Positions 34,071-44,665 of a stretch of 64,000 bases of DNA are shown here, one piece after another. The notes below the pieces were generated by a model. That model searched no databases and had not been told where the DNA came from. It saw only the letters and a program-made list of their open reading frames with translations. Source of the DNA: Sipunculus nudus (lineage: Eukaryota; Annelida; Sipuncula; Golfingiida; Sipunculidae). The stretch spans positions 66,220,159 through 66,284,158 of the forward strand of contig CM049313.1 of the NCBI GenBank assembly GCA_026874595.1, given 5' to 3'. The stretch's first letter is position 1; each line of letters opens with the position of its first letter. The translations under genes were made by a program, and so were the position numbers.

Positions 34071-35448
34071 TGGCCCATGGGCCATGACGCTAAGTTGAAC
34101 TTGAAAAAAAACGAAGAGTGTATTTTAAGATGTATTAGAAATATAATTAACATGAAATTTTTAATCATTAAGAAGGGTACTTCTGAGCCCCATAGCTCGG
34201 AGAATATGGGTTACAAAGACCAAATTTCAGGTTTCCACAGAGATATATTCATGAACCTCCTTTGATGTCAAATTAGAAAATTGCAGGTCCAGCGGTAAGG
34301 AATTGTGCCATGTTAACAGTTTAGAGTTTCATTTCGGGTCTAAAAAACAAAACAAAAAATCATAAAAAATGGAAAAAGTACAGATGACACCACCAGTCTG
34401 CAGGAGGTGATAGAACACATCATGATCAATGTTCATGCACATGATCATAGTGATCAATGCAGTAGTTATTCAGTTTCTTGAGCTTTTGTATCAAATTTGA
34501 TTATTCATGGGGGGGGGGGGTACTTCACAGCCCCATAGCTCAAAGAATATTGGTAACAGAGACCTAATTTCTGGTTTCCAAGAAGATTATTTATGGACCT
34601 TCCTAGATTTGAAGTGAGACGGTTCCAGGTCCAGCGGTTACGATTTGTGCCCTGTTAACAAATGACAGTTTCAATGCAGGTCCGAAAAAGAGAAAAAATT
34701 CTTCAAATTTGAAAAAAAATACAGTGGCGCCACTGGTCTGTAGGGAATGATGGAACACCCCATGATCAATATTCATGCAAAGAATCATGGTGAACAATGC
34801 AGTAGTAATTAAGATACTTGAGCTCTTGTATCAAATCTTGCATTATTCTTGGGGGGGGGGGGGGTACTTCGGAGCCCCATAGCTCGAAGGATATAGGTAA
34901 GAGACCTAATTTCAGGTTTTCAAGGAGATTTTTCATGTATCTCCCTTGATGTCAAGTAAGAAGATTCCAGGTACAGTGGATACGATTTGTGCCCTGTTAA
35001 CGGACAGATGGCTGGACGGCTGGACGGCCAGATGGCCGGACAGACGACGGACAAAGAGTGATCACTATAGCTCAGATGACTTACAGTCAGCTGAGCTAAA
35101 AATAGAGAAAAATGCATAAATATTCGAAAAGAAATGCAGGTACTGATGAAATAGTCCTTTATGAATATGCATGCAAAAAAAATCATGGTGATCTATGCAT
35201 TAGTTGTTCAGATAATTTTCCATTAATCTGGGGGATACTTCGGAGCCCCATAGCTTGGAGAATATGGGTAACAGAGACCTAATTTCAGGTTTCCAAGGAG
35301 ATTTTTCATGGACCTCCCTGGTTGTTAAGTAAGAAGATTCAAGGTCCAGCGGTTACGATGTGTGCCCAGTTAACGGACGGCCGGACGGACGACGGACAAA
35401 GGTTGATCGCTATAGCTCAGATGACTTTCAGTCAGCTGAGCTACAAAC
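34071..35448 (+). mobile_element. Core-repeat element (family D), copy B, inserted in RNase H
   Basis: It starts TGGCCCATGGGCCATGACGCT and ends in the terminal block GTTGATCGCTATAGCTCAG...CAGCTGAGCTA. RNase H coding stops at FNANQNR (34070) and resumes exactly with YSTIEKE (35449). The insert has four units starting GTACTTC(G/A)(G/C)AGCCCCATAGCT at about 34179, 34521, 34863 and 35226, separated by GGGG runs, and (GGAC)n-rich spacers. An internal end-like block (35041-35100) suggests a fused or tandem pair. Open frames within it are not genes. Confidence 0.85.
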
Positions 35449-35700
35449 TACTCCACTATTGAAAAAGAATGTTAGGCTTTGATTTTGGCATTGCAACATT
35501 TTGAAGTTCATGTTACTTCATCAGTCAGGCCTATCATTGTCTTCAGTGATCACAATCTACTCACGTTCATGAAAAAGTTGAAGTGTAAAAATCAAAGATT
35601 GTTCAGATGGAGTTTGTTCTTACAGAATTACAAAATTGAAATCAAACAATTTAAAGGGAATGACAATGTACTTGCTGATTGCTTATCGAGATGGCTATGA
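35449..35700 (+). pseudogene. RNase H C-terminal half
   Basis: The coding of RNase H resumes as YSTIEKEC, a TAG stop (35473-35475), then ALILALQHFEVHV, IIVFSDHNLLTF, LFRWSLFLQNY and ADCLSRWL, and ends at TGA 35698-35700. SDHNLL and the final ADCLSR are conserved in gypsy RNase H. The domain would degrade the RNA strand of the RNA:DNA hybrid. Confidence 0.85.
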
Positions 35701-35780
35701 AATGCTGTGGACAGGATGTTCATGTGATGTTGTGAATAAGATGATTTTTGAGATGTAAAAATTTAGTGATTGTGATCGCA

Positions 35781-35811
35781 AAAAGAAAGTTTTCCGAGAA
35801 AACTTTCTTTT
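35781..35811 (+). other. Perfect 14-bp hairpin upstream of the polypurine tract
   Basis: AAAAGAAAGTTTTC, loop CGA, GAAAACTTTCTTTT. It sits eight bases before the G-rich tract, between the end of pol and the 3' LTR. Its role is unknown; it could be an RNA structure in the genomic transcript. Confidence 0.75.
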
Positions 35812-35818
35812 TTCTTAC

Positions 35819-35837
35819 AGGGGAGGGGGGGGGGGGG
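35819..35837 (+). promoter_or_regulatory. Polypurine tract
   Basis: AGGGGAGGGGGGGGGGGGG ends directly at the 3' LTR TGTTAC, the position for plus-strand priming. Confidence 0.8.
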
Positions 35838-36643
35838 TGTTACAGGTGCCCTTTTTATTGTGTGACACGGGCATGGCTCGTGTTGTGGCGCCTGTGTCTG
35901 GCCGCTTTTTGCATTCTCTGTTTAATCCGTACTGGTTGAACTCTCGTTGCCATGCTAGCTTGGGACTTTCTCGCCTGGCCGAACTCATGTGTGAACCCTA
36001 ATATGTAGAGACACAGAGATGTTTTTCTAGATAATTCCTGTAACGCGTGTTTACTGTGTGTTGTGTTGGATTCTTTAGACTGTTCGAGAAGTGGAAAATT
36101 CTCGGCTTGGGGTAAGTTGTTATAAATAGGAGGCTGTGTTTTAAACCGAGAGAGAAGTTAAAGAATATTCCAGTGGACGCAGACGTGTGGGACCTATCCG
36201 ATTATCCAGTACTTTCAGGGATTCTACTATTACTTACTCTATACAATTCAATGCTGTCTGCCTCAAGATTACTTTCTGGATTGTTTCAAGAGCATTACAT
36301 TGGATTGTTATTCTCCGAGAGTATATATTTAAAGAACTTGTCGCTGTCGCGGTAATGGTATCCGAGTACTGTGCACTTTGTTTATTAGGCTGTGTGATTA
36401 TATTGATTTGATGTTATACCGTTATTGTACTGTGTCATTCTATTGATTTATTGTACTGTAATGTTAGGGTTGTTTTAAGAATAAATTATAGTTATTTTTT
36501 AACAAAAAAAGACTGACTTCTTTATTCATTCACTTGGACATCTCACGCTGCTTAGTGATACAGAATCTGATTTTTTTTAAACTCCATTACAAAATTTTTG
36601 GTCTTTACGCATATGTGATCTGTTTATATTAGGTTCCGTAACA
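35838..36643 (+). repeat. 3' LTR
   Basis: TGTTACAGGTGCCC to TTCCGTAACA, 806 bases. TATAAATAGG is at 36121-36130 and AATAAA at 36480-36485. It differs from the 5' LTR by scattered substitutions and an extra about 36 bases near the start. Open frames inside it are shadows. Confidence 0.9.
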
Positions 36644-37275
36644 GTATATAAATAAAGTGTACAGAACCTGGATACCACTACTGTCACAGCGATAACATGT
36701 TCCTTATTATGTACAACCCAGATGAACATTTTACAAAAATCTTCTCAGGGAATAACAGTCCAGTTCTTTCACAAAATCAATCCGTTGTTACCCTAAAGTG
36801 AAGTTCCTGTTATAATCCTGGAAGCAAACTGAAGACTATATAGATCCGTCACAAGTTTAGAAGAAATTCTATAATTGCCGCACCTATCGGGAAAGGTCCA
36901 CAACTGTTTTACACGCTTCTGTGTCCGCTGGAATATTTCTCTCCTCTCTGTTTTGCTCTAAAACACAGCCCCTTATTTATAACTTTCACCTCAAGCCGAG
37001 AACTTTCCATTCCTCGAATAATCCAAAGAATCTAACATAATACACAGTAAACAGGCGTTACAGGAAACATCTTAAACAACATCGCTGTGTTTCTACATAT
37101 CAGGGTTCACACGTGGGCCGGCCCGGCTTGGCCAGGCGAGAAAGCCCCAGACTAGCATGACCGCTGTTTACACGCGAGACCACACGCGTGGGCCGGGCTA
37201 TGCCGTCATAGCAACAGACAACGCTAGCGCTGAAAAAGCAGATTGCTGCATACAATAAAAGGGACATCTATAACA
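36644..37275 (-). mobile_element. Older LTR, 5' part, continuation of 28844-29094
   Basis: The reverse complement begins TGTTATAGATGTCCCTTTTATT and carries GCGCTAGCGTTGTCTGTTGC, GGCATAGCCCGGCCCACGCG, TTATAAATAAGG and TATCCAGGTTCTGTACAC. It belongs to the GC-rich subfamily also seen at 17351-17809. Together with 28844-29094 it makes an 883-base LTR split by the younger element. Confidence 0.85.
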
Positions 37276-38507
37276 TTAAGGCTGTTCGAGAAAAAGCACG
37301 ATGTAAGAGAAGTCTTTACTGTTCGGTCAAAGGTCGATATCTGTAGTGTTGTTCTGTAAGTCCATGGAAGTTTACATATTCCCGACGTGACAAAAACAGC
37401 TTACAACTTGATTCTTACGTCATTTTTGAGTTGTGAATTGAGAAGCATAAAGAAAGTAAGAATCAAAGATTCGGTTTAAATAAACCGACAAGCTATAATT
37501 ATCACGATATCGGAAGGCAAGCATTACCAATCATGGCGACTCCTTCCAAGAATTTCCTCTTAAGGTCAGGTATGTTATTTGGATCTCAATCGCCACCGGC
37601 AGTATAACTCGTTTATTTTCAATTAAACAAACATTAACATCTGCATGGTTTATTTACAGACTGACAAGGCTTGATCGGCCATTATGAGTGGGCGAGAGCA
37701 TTTTAAGGACATTGTCTTCATGTTTGTTTCGTTGAATGTCACCAGCTGCGCGCCTTCTGTGTTACCCGTCAGAGCAATGTCCGCATGTTTGTATCCATGT
37801 CAGGGCAATATCTGAAACATTGATAAAATACACCTCGATTACGTTTGAAGGGGTCTATTTTGATATGTAACGTCTATTAACTAAAGATAATCCCTTGGAA
37901 CCATTTACAACTGTATTCCAGAATAGATCAATCCCTAGATACCAGGCTGTTTTGTTAGTTGATATCAACGTGTTTAAAATGCTATAGAGCCGAAATTATT
38001 CAAACACATTCATTCAAGATATCTGGTGGCAAGTCGGACGAACTAGAGATTTGCAAAGGCGTTTTTGCAAATGGTGGTCTTTAGACTTCTGCATAAGCGC
38101 AGAACTAACCTCGGTTACACTGTTTTTCTGTTTGTCAACATTTGCGCATGTTCCGTATTTACTAGCACCTTATAGATAAACTAGTTCATATATCTATCAC
38201 AGAGGCCTTATAAAATGTTTTCTTAAGTAGAATTAAATATACAATATTACAAAGTTCGCAGGGTAAGCCAGAAATTACATGAATTCTACAGAAAAAAGGT
38301 AGGTGAATAGCTGGATTTCTGAAAAAAAAAAAAAAACGTATAGTAACCCCATATGTTTGCAGGTGCTACAGCATTCATCCATTAAACGAAAGATCCGTAT
38401 AAAAATAAAGTGAACAGTCTTAACCAAAACAATTTTATGATATCTGTTTACATTATCTCAAACGTCATTATAATTATTAAACGCGATAAACAATCATTCC
38501 TAAAATT
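37276..38507. other. No recognised feature
   Basis: Ordinary mixed-composition sequence. A 14-base A run is at about 38322. No gene or known repeat was identified. Confidence 0.35.
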
Positions 38508-38625
38508 CCGGGTTTCGAATCCATATTGGTGGCGCACAACTCCTTCGACCAACCGCTTCGCTGGCACAGCAAGCTTCTCTGGCGAGACAGTTCGGTCCGC
38601 TTTTATGTGCACCCCATGTAACACA
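38508..38625 (-). repeat. tRNA-like repeat family C-SINE, copy 1
   Basis: The minus strand has AAAGCGGACCGAACTGTC, AGCGAAGCGGTTGGT and a degenerate B box (GGATTCGAAACCC). It repeats, in the same orientation, at 38783-38897. Confidence 0.6.
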
Positions 38626-38782
38626 CCCCATCTTAAGAGCGTTCTGTTATCATAACAAGACTAAATATCCCAGGAGTCACACTCTGGTGAGCTTATTCCC
38701 TAGGCCACAAAGTTTGATGTCACCATGGACGAGCCCCCATTTTTTACGAAGACAAAATGTTCAGGGGAAAACATTGGGCCGA

Positions 38783-38897
38783 TCCCGGATTCGAACCCAT
38801 GTTGGTGGCACACAAGTCCGGCATACCAACCGCTTCGCTAGAAAAGAAAGCTTCGCTAGCGTGACAGTTCGGTCCGCTTTTATGTCACCACGTAACA
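38783..38897 (-). repeat. tRNA-like repeat family C-SINE, copy 2
   Basis: The minus strand reads AGCGAAGCGGTTGGTATGCC then CACCAACATGGGTTCGAATCC, with a good B box GGTTCGAATCC. The AAAGCGGACCGAACTGTCACG start is shared with copy 1. It is a SINE-like unit about 115 bases long. Confidence 0.65.
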
Positions 38898-38952
38898 ATT
38901 TATATACTACAATATAAAATATGCGTTTTGACTGTTACAAAATAGAAAACAA

Positions 38953-39860
38953 TGGCCCATTGGCTATGACGCTCAGCTAATTTGACTGGGTGCTCATTTT
39001 TTAATTATTGGTATATATTGTCTGTGAGAATAGCCTATGGCTTATGTAACTGTGTTGAAAAATAAAAAAAAAATCAGGATTCATAGGAGACCTGACCAGG
39101 ACCCCCCCTACCCCAGGATTTTACAATATAGGGTTCCAAGAAAAATCGATACAATTTGTACCCTGTCTGTCTGGGTGCTAAAATTCATGTTTCTGGCCCA
39201 TAGCAAGCAGGACATAGATCACCTTGATCTAATTTCAGGTTTCCAAGGAAAATTGACAAGGACTTCCCTGAATGTCATGTAAGAAGAGTCTAGGGCTGAT
39301 GGATACAGTTGTGCCCAGTCTGACTGCTCAAAATATACTTCTGGTCAGTAGTTTGCAGAACAAAGGTCACCATGACCTAATTTCAGGTTTGCAAGGAGAT
39401 TTGTCTAGAACCTCCCAGGATGTTGCATAAGATTATTCTAGGCCCCACAGACACAATTTGTCCCCATCTGACGAACTTTTCCCTATAAGTCGCACAATAT
39501 AGGTCACAGTGACCTACTTTCAGGTTTCCAAGGACATTTGCCTAGGTTCTCAGTAAATGTCAGGAAAGAGGATTCTAGGCCAAAGGGATACAATTTTTGC
39601 CCCATCTGACTGTATGGCTGCTCAAAATCATGTTTTCGGTCCGTAGGACACAAAATATAGGTCCACATGACTAAATTTTGTGTTTTTAAGGATATATGCT
39701 CAGGTTTTCTCCTGTTGTACAGTTAGAAGTTTCTAGGTCTAACGGTTACGATTTGTGCCCTGTTAACGTCCGGACGGTGAGACGGCCGGATAACCAGACG
39801 GACACCGGACAAAGGGTGATCACTATAGCTCAGATGACGTATGGTCAGCTGAGCAAAAAA
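38953..39860 (+). mobile_element. Core-repeat element (family D), copy C, both ends present
   Basis: 5' end TGGCCCATTGGCTATGACGC with GCTCAGCTAA (38971); 3' end GGACAAAGGGTGATCACTAT, AGCTCAGATGAC and TCAGCTGAGC (39845-39854). Several units of about 150 bases carry the TTTCAGGTTT(C/G) motif and the palindromes AGATCACCTTGATCT (39216-39230), AGGTCACCATGACCT (39364-39378) and AGGTCACAGTGACCT (39501-39515). It has no coding capacity. Confidence 0.75.
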
Positions 39861-41339
39861 TACTCCGAATACGTTTAAAAGACTTGTAATTATTAAATAA
39901 AGATAACATTTCATTTTAAGATATTCATGTCTTGCAGTACATTCTTATAGAAATATTCGAATGAAAGAAAATGTTTTGAGTTTACGCTTGGAATCTGGGT
40001 ACGCGGTGGTTTTTTCCTTTGTGTGACTGGTTGGTTATTAAACATTTTTGTCTGGCACACACTGAATGCTCAGTTGCGGGATGTCCTTCCACAGGGAACT
40101 AACAATAGCTACTCAACTATTTCACGAAGCCTTCTTAGTGGGAAAAAATTTAATAGATGTATCTATATGAATTATCTGCATATAGCACAGGATTTTCTGT
40201 TTGATTATTGAGGCTTTGGGTCTCCTGATTGTCTTCACGACGACCTTGGGCAACTTTTGTGATATGCAAATTAGTTCCGCCATTGACAGGTAAGATATCG
40301 AAAAAAAGTAAAATAGTAAAAAAATGGCCAAAAATAACCCCTGCCCCTTGGCGGTGGTAAAAAGGCATATTTTGATGTATTTAACAACGTAGGAGATGAC
40401 TTCTCACTATAAAAAGCTCCACGCTGAGGTTCTAATAAACTAATAAACAGTTGAAGCCGAAAATATTTACAGACTAACATATTACTACTTCAGTACGTAA
40501 AATTATAAAGGCTACTCATAAGTGTTGAAAATGTTTGTGTACCGTTTATTCATGAAATATGAATGAGTCCATTTGTAATGAATAAGTAACAAATTTACCA
40601 GACAAACTTTTGTAATATAAATGGAGTATCTGTCAAATGCAGCAGAATTGGTGACTCACCTGTAAATATAAATTTAATTTATTCTTGCATATCAATATTA
40701 TCAGGCACAACGAATTCTTAAAATTTTAAAGGCAGAACTTGATACCCACTACTACCAGTTGTCAGGACATTACAAATAATTTGACGACCTGTGAAAATTT
40801 ATGTAGTTTTTCTAATTTTTCACTAAAGTATGAAATGTCCGTTGCTTCACTTATTTTTATGTATGGACTATTTTATGCCTGGCTGTATCAAATATCACTG
40901 GCATTGTCAAAAGTTGCGTTTTGGCATCCTTCTGTCTCGTTGCAAAACAAGATATGAATAAATATTTGTTGACTTTTTTTATTGTAATATTATATTTACA
41001 AAGCAGTTGGACGAATATGTTAATAATTGTTTATACTCAGCAAGAAAATTGTTAGCTTTTCGACGATATGTTGGCGAGTTTGAAAGGTGTCGTTCGTCAA
41101 CCAAAGGTGGCGTTGAAAAAGGGGACTTCCTGAACTTAAGCCGGTTTTTGCTAAAACGGCGTTTCTGAAACATAAGTCTCGGGCTTGCCAAAGTCGGGTT
41201 TTGGGGCCTATCACCAATAGGGAGCTTAAGTCATTTACATTCTAATTGAAGATCCAGATTTGCCCTCAACATGAAGTCACCATTCGTCACAGGAATAGGA
41301 CGAAAACATGTACGACCCCGGAAAACTTACTCAAGGATA
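39861..41339. other. No recognised feature
   Basis: AT-rich DNA; open frames here lack domains. The last 250 bases may be a LINE 5' UTR. Confidence 0.35.
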
Positions 41340-41372
41340 GGGGTACTTCCAGCCCCCCAGGAAGTCTGGCTA

Positions 41373-41490
41373 TTGCCTCTTGGAATGTAAATGGGTGGAT
41401 TGACTATGTCAATCTTCTACGAACCACTATTATCAAACATTTATCACCGCTCTCGTTCTTTGCACACCAGTGGGGACATTACGCAGATTA
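41373..41490 (+). pseudogene. LINE endonuclease start (LAIASWNVNGW)
   Basis: LAIASWNVNGW is the conserved first motif of LINE apurinic endonucleases (catalytic Asn of WNVNG). The following LLRTTIIKHLSPLSFF is the usual continuation before the catalytic Glu, which is missing. The frame then leaves LINE homology, so only the first about 40 residues survive. Confidence 0.65.
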
Positions 41491-42539
41491 GCAGCCCACT
41501 TCACTAAGGGCGATGTTCGCATCAAGACTTGAAAATTTACAACGCATGGAAGCCTTGATCTAAAATCTGAAAGGAGATTTTCTTTTGCACTCAGATCCCG
41601 TGAAAAATTGACCGACGGTCCACCGTCTTGTAGCAAAACACCCGTCTTGCCCTGTACGTTCAGTTCGTTCATGACATTTTATGGCTGTAAAATTGTATGC
41701 GGACGACATATTCAGCACGACATTTTCAGTATATATATAAAGTAAATACTAATGACGCTATGTTTAAAACGGATATTCACCGATGACTTATGAGGTGACT
41801 CCTCGTGTTTCCATGTAGTTTCTCTCGTTAAAAACGACGAACGAATCCTGAAATACGCATGTATAACGTTCAAAATGTAACAGCCATGACCTGTTCTTGG
41901 CTTGCTCGACTTTCGTGTTCTAGCCAATTTTATCCATCGGCCCAAATGTCACGGCAAGGTTCTGAACCGAACGCATATTCGAAAGGTATCCAAGTGAGTA
42001 CTTGACTGACAAGGTCAAATCAAAATACCAATACAGGTTACCTGTATATAGTGACATTCCTTAACAATTATGCAGTCTAATGTCACCTGTTATTTGCTGA
42101 AAAGATATATTGATATCAGGCAAGAATGCTACAGTCTACAAGGTACTGGCTCCGGCCGTATTGAAGCTCGGAGCTTGGTATTTTAACTGCGGAACTTTGG
42201 GAACTGACGCCATCAAGTCACTTATATGTGATGTTACGATCGGCAAAAGTCGCCGAAAGCGCATGCAGGAATTAGGGCTTGTCCTTTTCCTAAAATTAAT
42301 GCGACTGTCTGCCACGCTGTTAAGCAATGACGAGAAAATTTAATTTCCTTATATTTACTATATACGGTTATTAAGACATCTTTAAGAAAGAATGCGATGG
42401 CGTCCGTACACTAATTAACAGTGCTATCACATGTAGGGATACAAGGCAAATTACTAAGCTAAAATATAGAAAATTTCGGGAGAATTTTCAGGTGCTTTTT
42501 CTGGGTTGAATATAATTTCAGTCTTAAGTTTTACTATGA

Positions 42540-43530
42540 AGTACTAGGTAGATTGGGAGATCGAGAAAATTGGATGTTATTACCACAGTACGAGGAAAAC
42601 ATTCACTTGAATAGAGAAATATCTTTTGATGAAATCGAAAGGATCGTAAAACGTTTTATAAATATGGCGGCTGGTCTCGACCAGAATCAAATGAAGTACT
42701 AAAATTCTATAATGTTAAACTATTCATGTACATGTAATTTAGGTTCTCAAATGGTATTACTCCGGCATGTTGGTCCCAAGCCAATTATCTTGAGTTACAG
42801 CGACATTAGTTTATTATCATGCATTGGAAAAAATTACAGTGCCCTATGTGACTATAGAATAACCTCTTATTGTAACGAACTTAACTTAGTAGCCGAAGAA
42901 CAGAATGTATTTCGGAAAGGGCGATCTTGTACTGACCTTTTTTTTGTAGTTACGTCAGTATGAAGGAATCGTTCAGTTCAAGGTATAGAAACACATGTTG
43001 CCCTAGTGGACATGAAAAAGGCTTTTGATTAGGTAAATAGGAAAAAACTCATCGGCTGCTTGAACTAAATTTAATGGTTACATCTATAACTCCATAAAAA
43101 AATTATATGGCCGGATTTCAGCTTATGTAAGGTTAAGTTATAATGTATACACAAATTGGTTAGAAGTACCATGCGGAGAACGACAAGGCGATAATTGGTC
43201 ACCAACGCTTTTAAATATATTATATAATGGTTTAGAATAAACCTTAAAGAGCCTGTATTGCTGTAAGATTAGGAAGTGACATTGTATCTATGTTACTATA
43301 TGCTAATGATATTACATTAATGGCGAACACAGAGGCGGAACTGCAAAGTAACTCCTTGCAGCTTAAAGTGAACACTGTGAAGACAAACATTACGCATTTT
43401 AGAGCTAACAGGAAGACTCCTATACTAACTTTAGTTATTTTCTATATGGTACCGGTTTTTCACGAATACATGTACTCCGATGAAAGTTCTGATTTTCTAG
43501 CGAACTCTGGATCAAAAGCCTTTAGTTCAG
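42540..43530 (+). pseudogene. LINE reverse transcriptase remnant, YAND in place of YADD
   Basis: Motifs in order are ISFDEIERIVKRF, YSDISLLSCIGKNYS, EEQNVFRKGRSCTDLFF, VALVDMKKAFD, and LLYANDITLMAN. The catalytic YADD box reads YAND (43299-43310), so one of the two metal-binding Asp residues is Asn. Stops (after KAFD, before VN) and frameshifts are frequent. Family: jockey/CR1-type LINE. Confidence 0.75.
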
Positions 43531-43879
43531 TATTAAGTTAGCTTAAAAATTTTAAGAATGCGACATGACTCATATTCAAAATTATATACTTCGGGATATA
43601 GCAACAATCCTTGATTATGCGTCTGAGATATTGGGACATACGAAATCCTCGTCATGTGATAAGATTCAAAACAGAGCACCCTGTTCCTTTTTAGGCGTGC
43701 ATAAGTTTTGTCCAATTGCTGTTCTAAATGGTGACATTAGATGGTAAAAACATGTCGACATAGTCGTTTAATCAATATATAAAGTATTTTGAATCACTTG
43801 TTGGATATGAATATTAGTAGACTGACCAAGAAAGTATTCATATATATGGGATTATATCCAAGTCGCAGGTAACTGGTGC

Positions 43880-44480
43880 TCCCATGTGGAGAAGATACTC
43901 TGTTCCGTTGATCTATAACACATATATAATGGAATGGCGCCATGCTGCTCACGTAATCCGGAACATATGTTGCGTTCTGATTATAAAAAAAATGGAACGA
44001 ACAATGCTGAAAAATGCCCAAATTAAAATATCTTACCAGTTTTAAAACCACATATTGTACAGAAGTGTATGTTAAGAAGTTTATGACCCGACAGCAAAGA
44101 TCACTACTTGCTCAGTTTACATGTGGTATACTCCCGCCAAAAACAGAAACTGGCAGATTTCAAAACATTAAAGATGACGTTACAAAATATTGGAAACTAA
44201 AAATTGAACAAAGGGTTTGTCCTATATGTAAAATTGTTAAGTCGAAGATGAAAAACACTTCATTTTTTAATGTACTGCTTGCAATGCACTCAGAACCATT
44301 CTTTTCGATAAAGCATCTTGCAATTACGCACAATTTTCTCTTCATGATAAAACAGATCAATTGGTTTATTTTAATGAGTGGTGGTTGTAGAAGATTTTGG
44401 CTGAATACTTGGTTCGCTCTTGGAACAAGAGAAACGATTTACTTTTCTCTTAATCTTTTAGAAAATGCGGAGCGCGTATA
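43880..44480 (+). pseudogene. LINE ORF2 C-terminal remnant (CCHC-like tail)
   Basis: Segments such as RVCPICKIV, EDEKHFIF-C-ACNALRTILF and FNEWWKILAEYLVRSWNKRND, read across frames, match the C-terminal tail downstream of RT in jockey/CR1-like elements. The tail ends at about 44480, followed by the 3' UTR and the short-repeat tail. Confidence 0.6.
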
Positions 44481-44665
44481 ATCCTATGATGTTTATTATT
44501 GTTTAAGTCTACGACTATGTATTTATCGTCTTTACACTTGAGGTGACATATAAGTCTAAGGAGGACTGGGTAACTGATTGATGTGCCTATGATTGAATTT
44601 ATATTATGTTTGTTGCATGTCACTACTACTAAAAATAATAAACTGTAAAACTGTAAACTGATACA

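Larger units (their letters stand above)
29095..36643 (+). mobile_element. Ty3/gypsy LTR retrotransposon with Gmr1-type pol order (degenerate)
   Basis: The element has two LTRs, a tRNA-Pro-like primer site, gag with a CCHC knuckle, a protease remnant, integrase, RT (mostly deleted) and RNase H (split), then a hairpin and G-rich polypurine tract. Integrase precedes RT, which is the order of Gmr1-like Ty3/gypsy elements rather than standard gypsy. LTR ends are TGTTAC...GTAACA. No clear target duplication is seen (TTGT before, GTAT after). The LTRs are similar but not identical by eye, so the insertion is not recent. Confidence 0.88.
41340..44665 (+). mobile_element. Degenerate non-LTR retrotransposon (second LINE)
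   Basis: Endonuclease start, RT and a C-terminal cysteine-rich tail are recognisable in order. It is followed by an AATAAACTGTAAAACTGTAAACTG tail, shown here as (ACTGTAA)n at about 44637-44660. The stretch 41500-42530 has no recognisable LINE protein, which suggests deletion or an unrelated insertion. The element is inactive. Confidence 0.75.

Noticed and set aside
42110-42343. 77-codon frame inside the second LINE
   Set aside because: No LINE or host domain recognised; likely unrelated inserted or decayed sequence.
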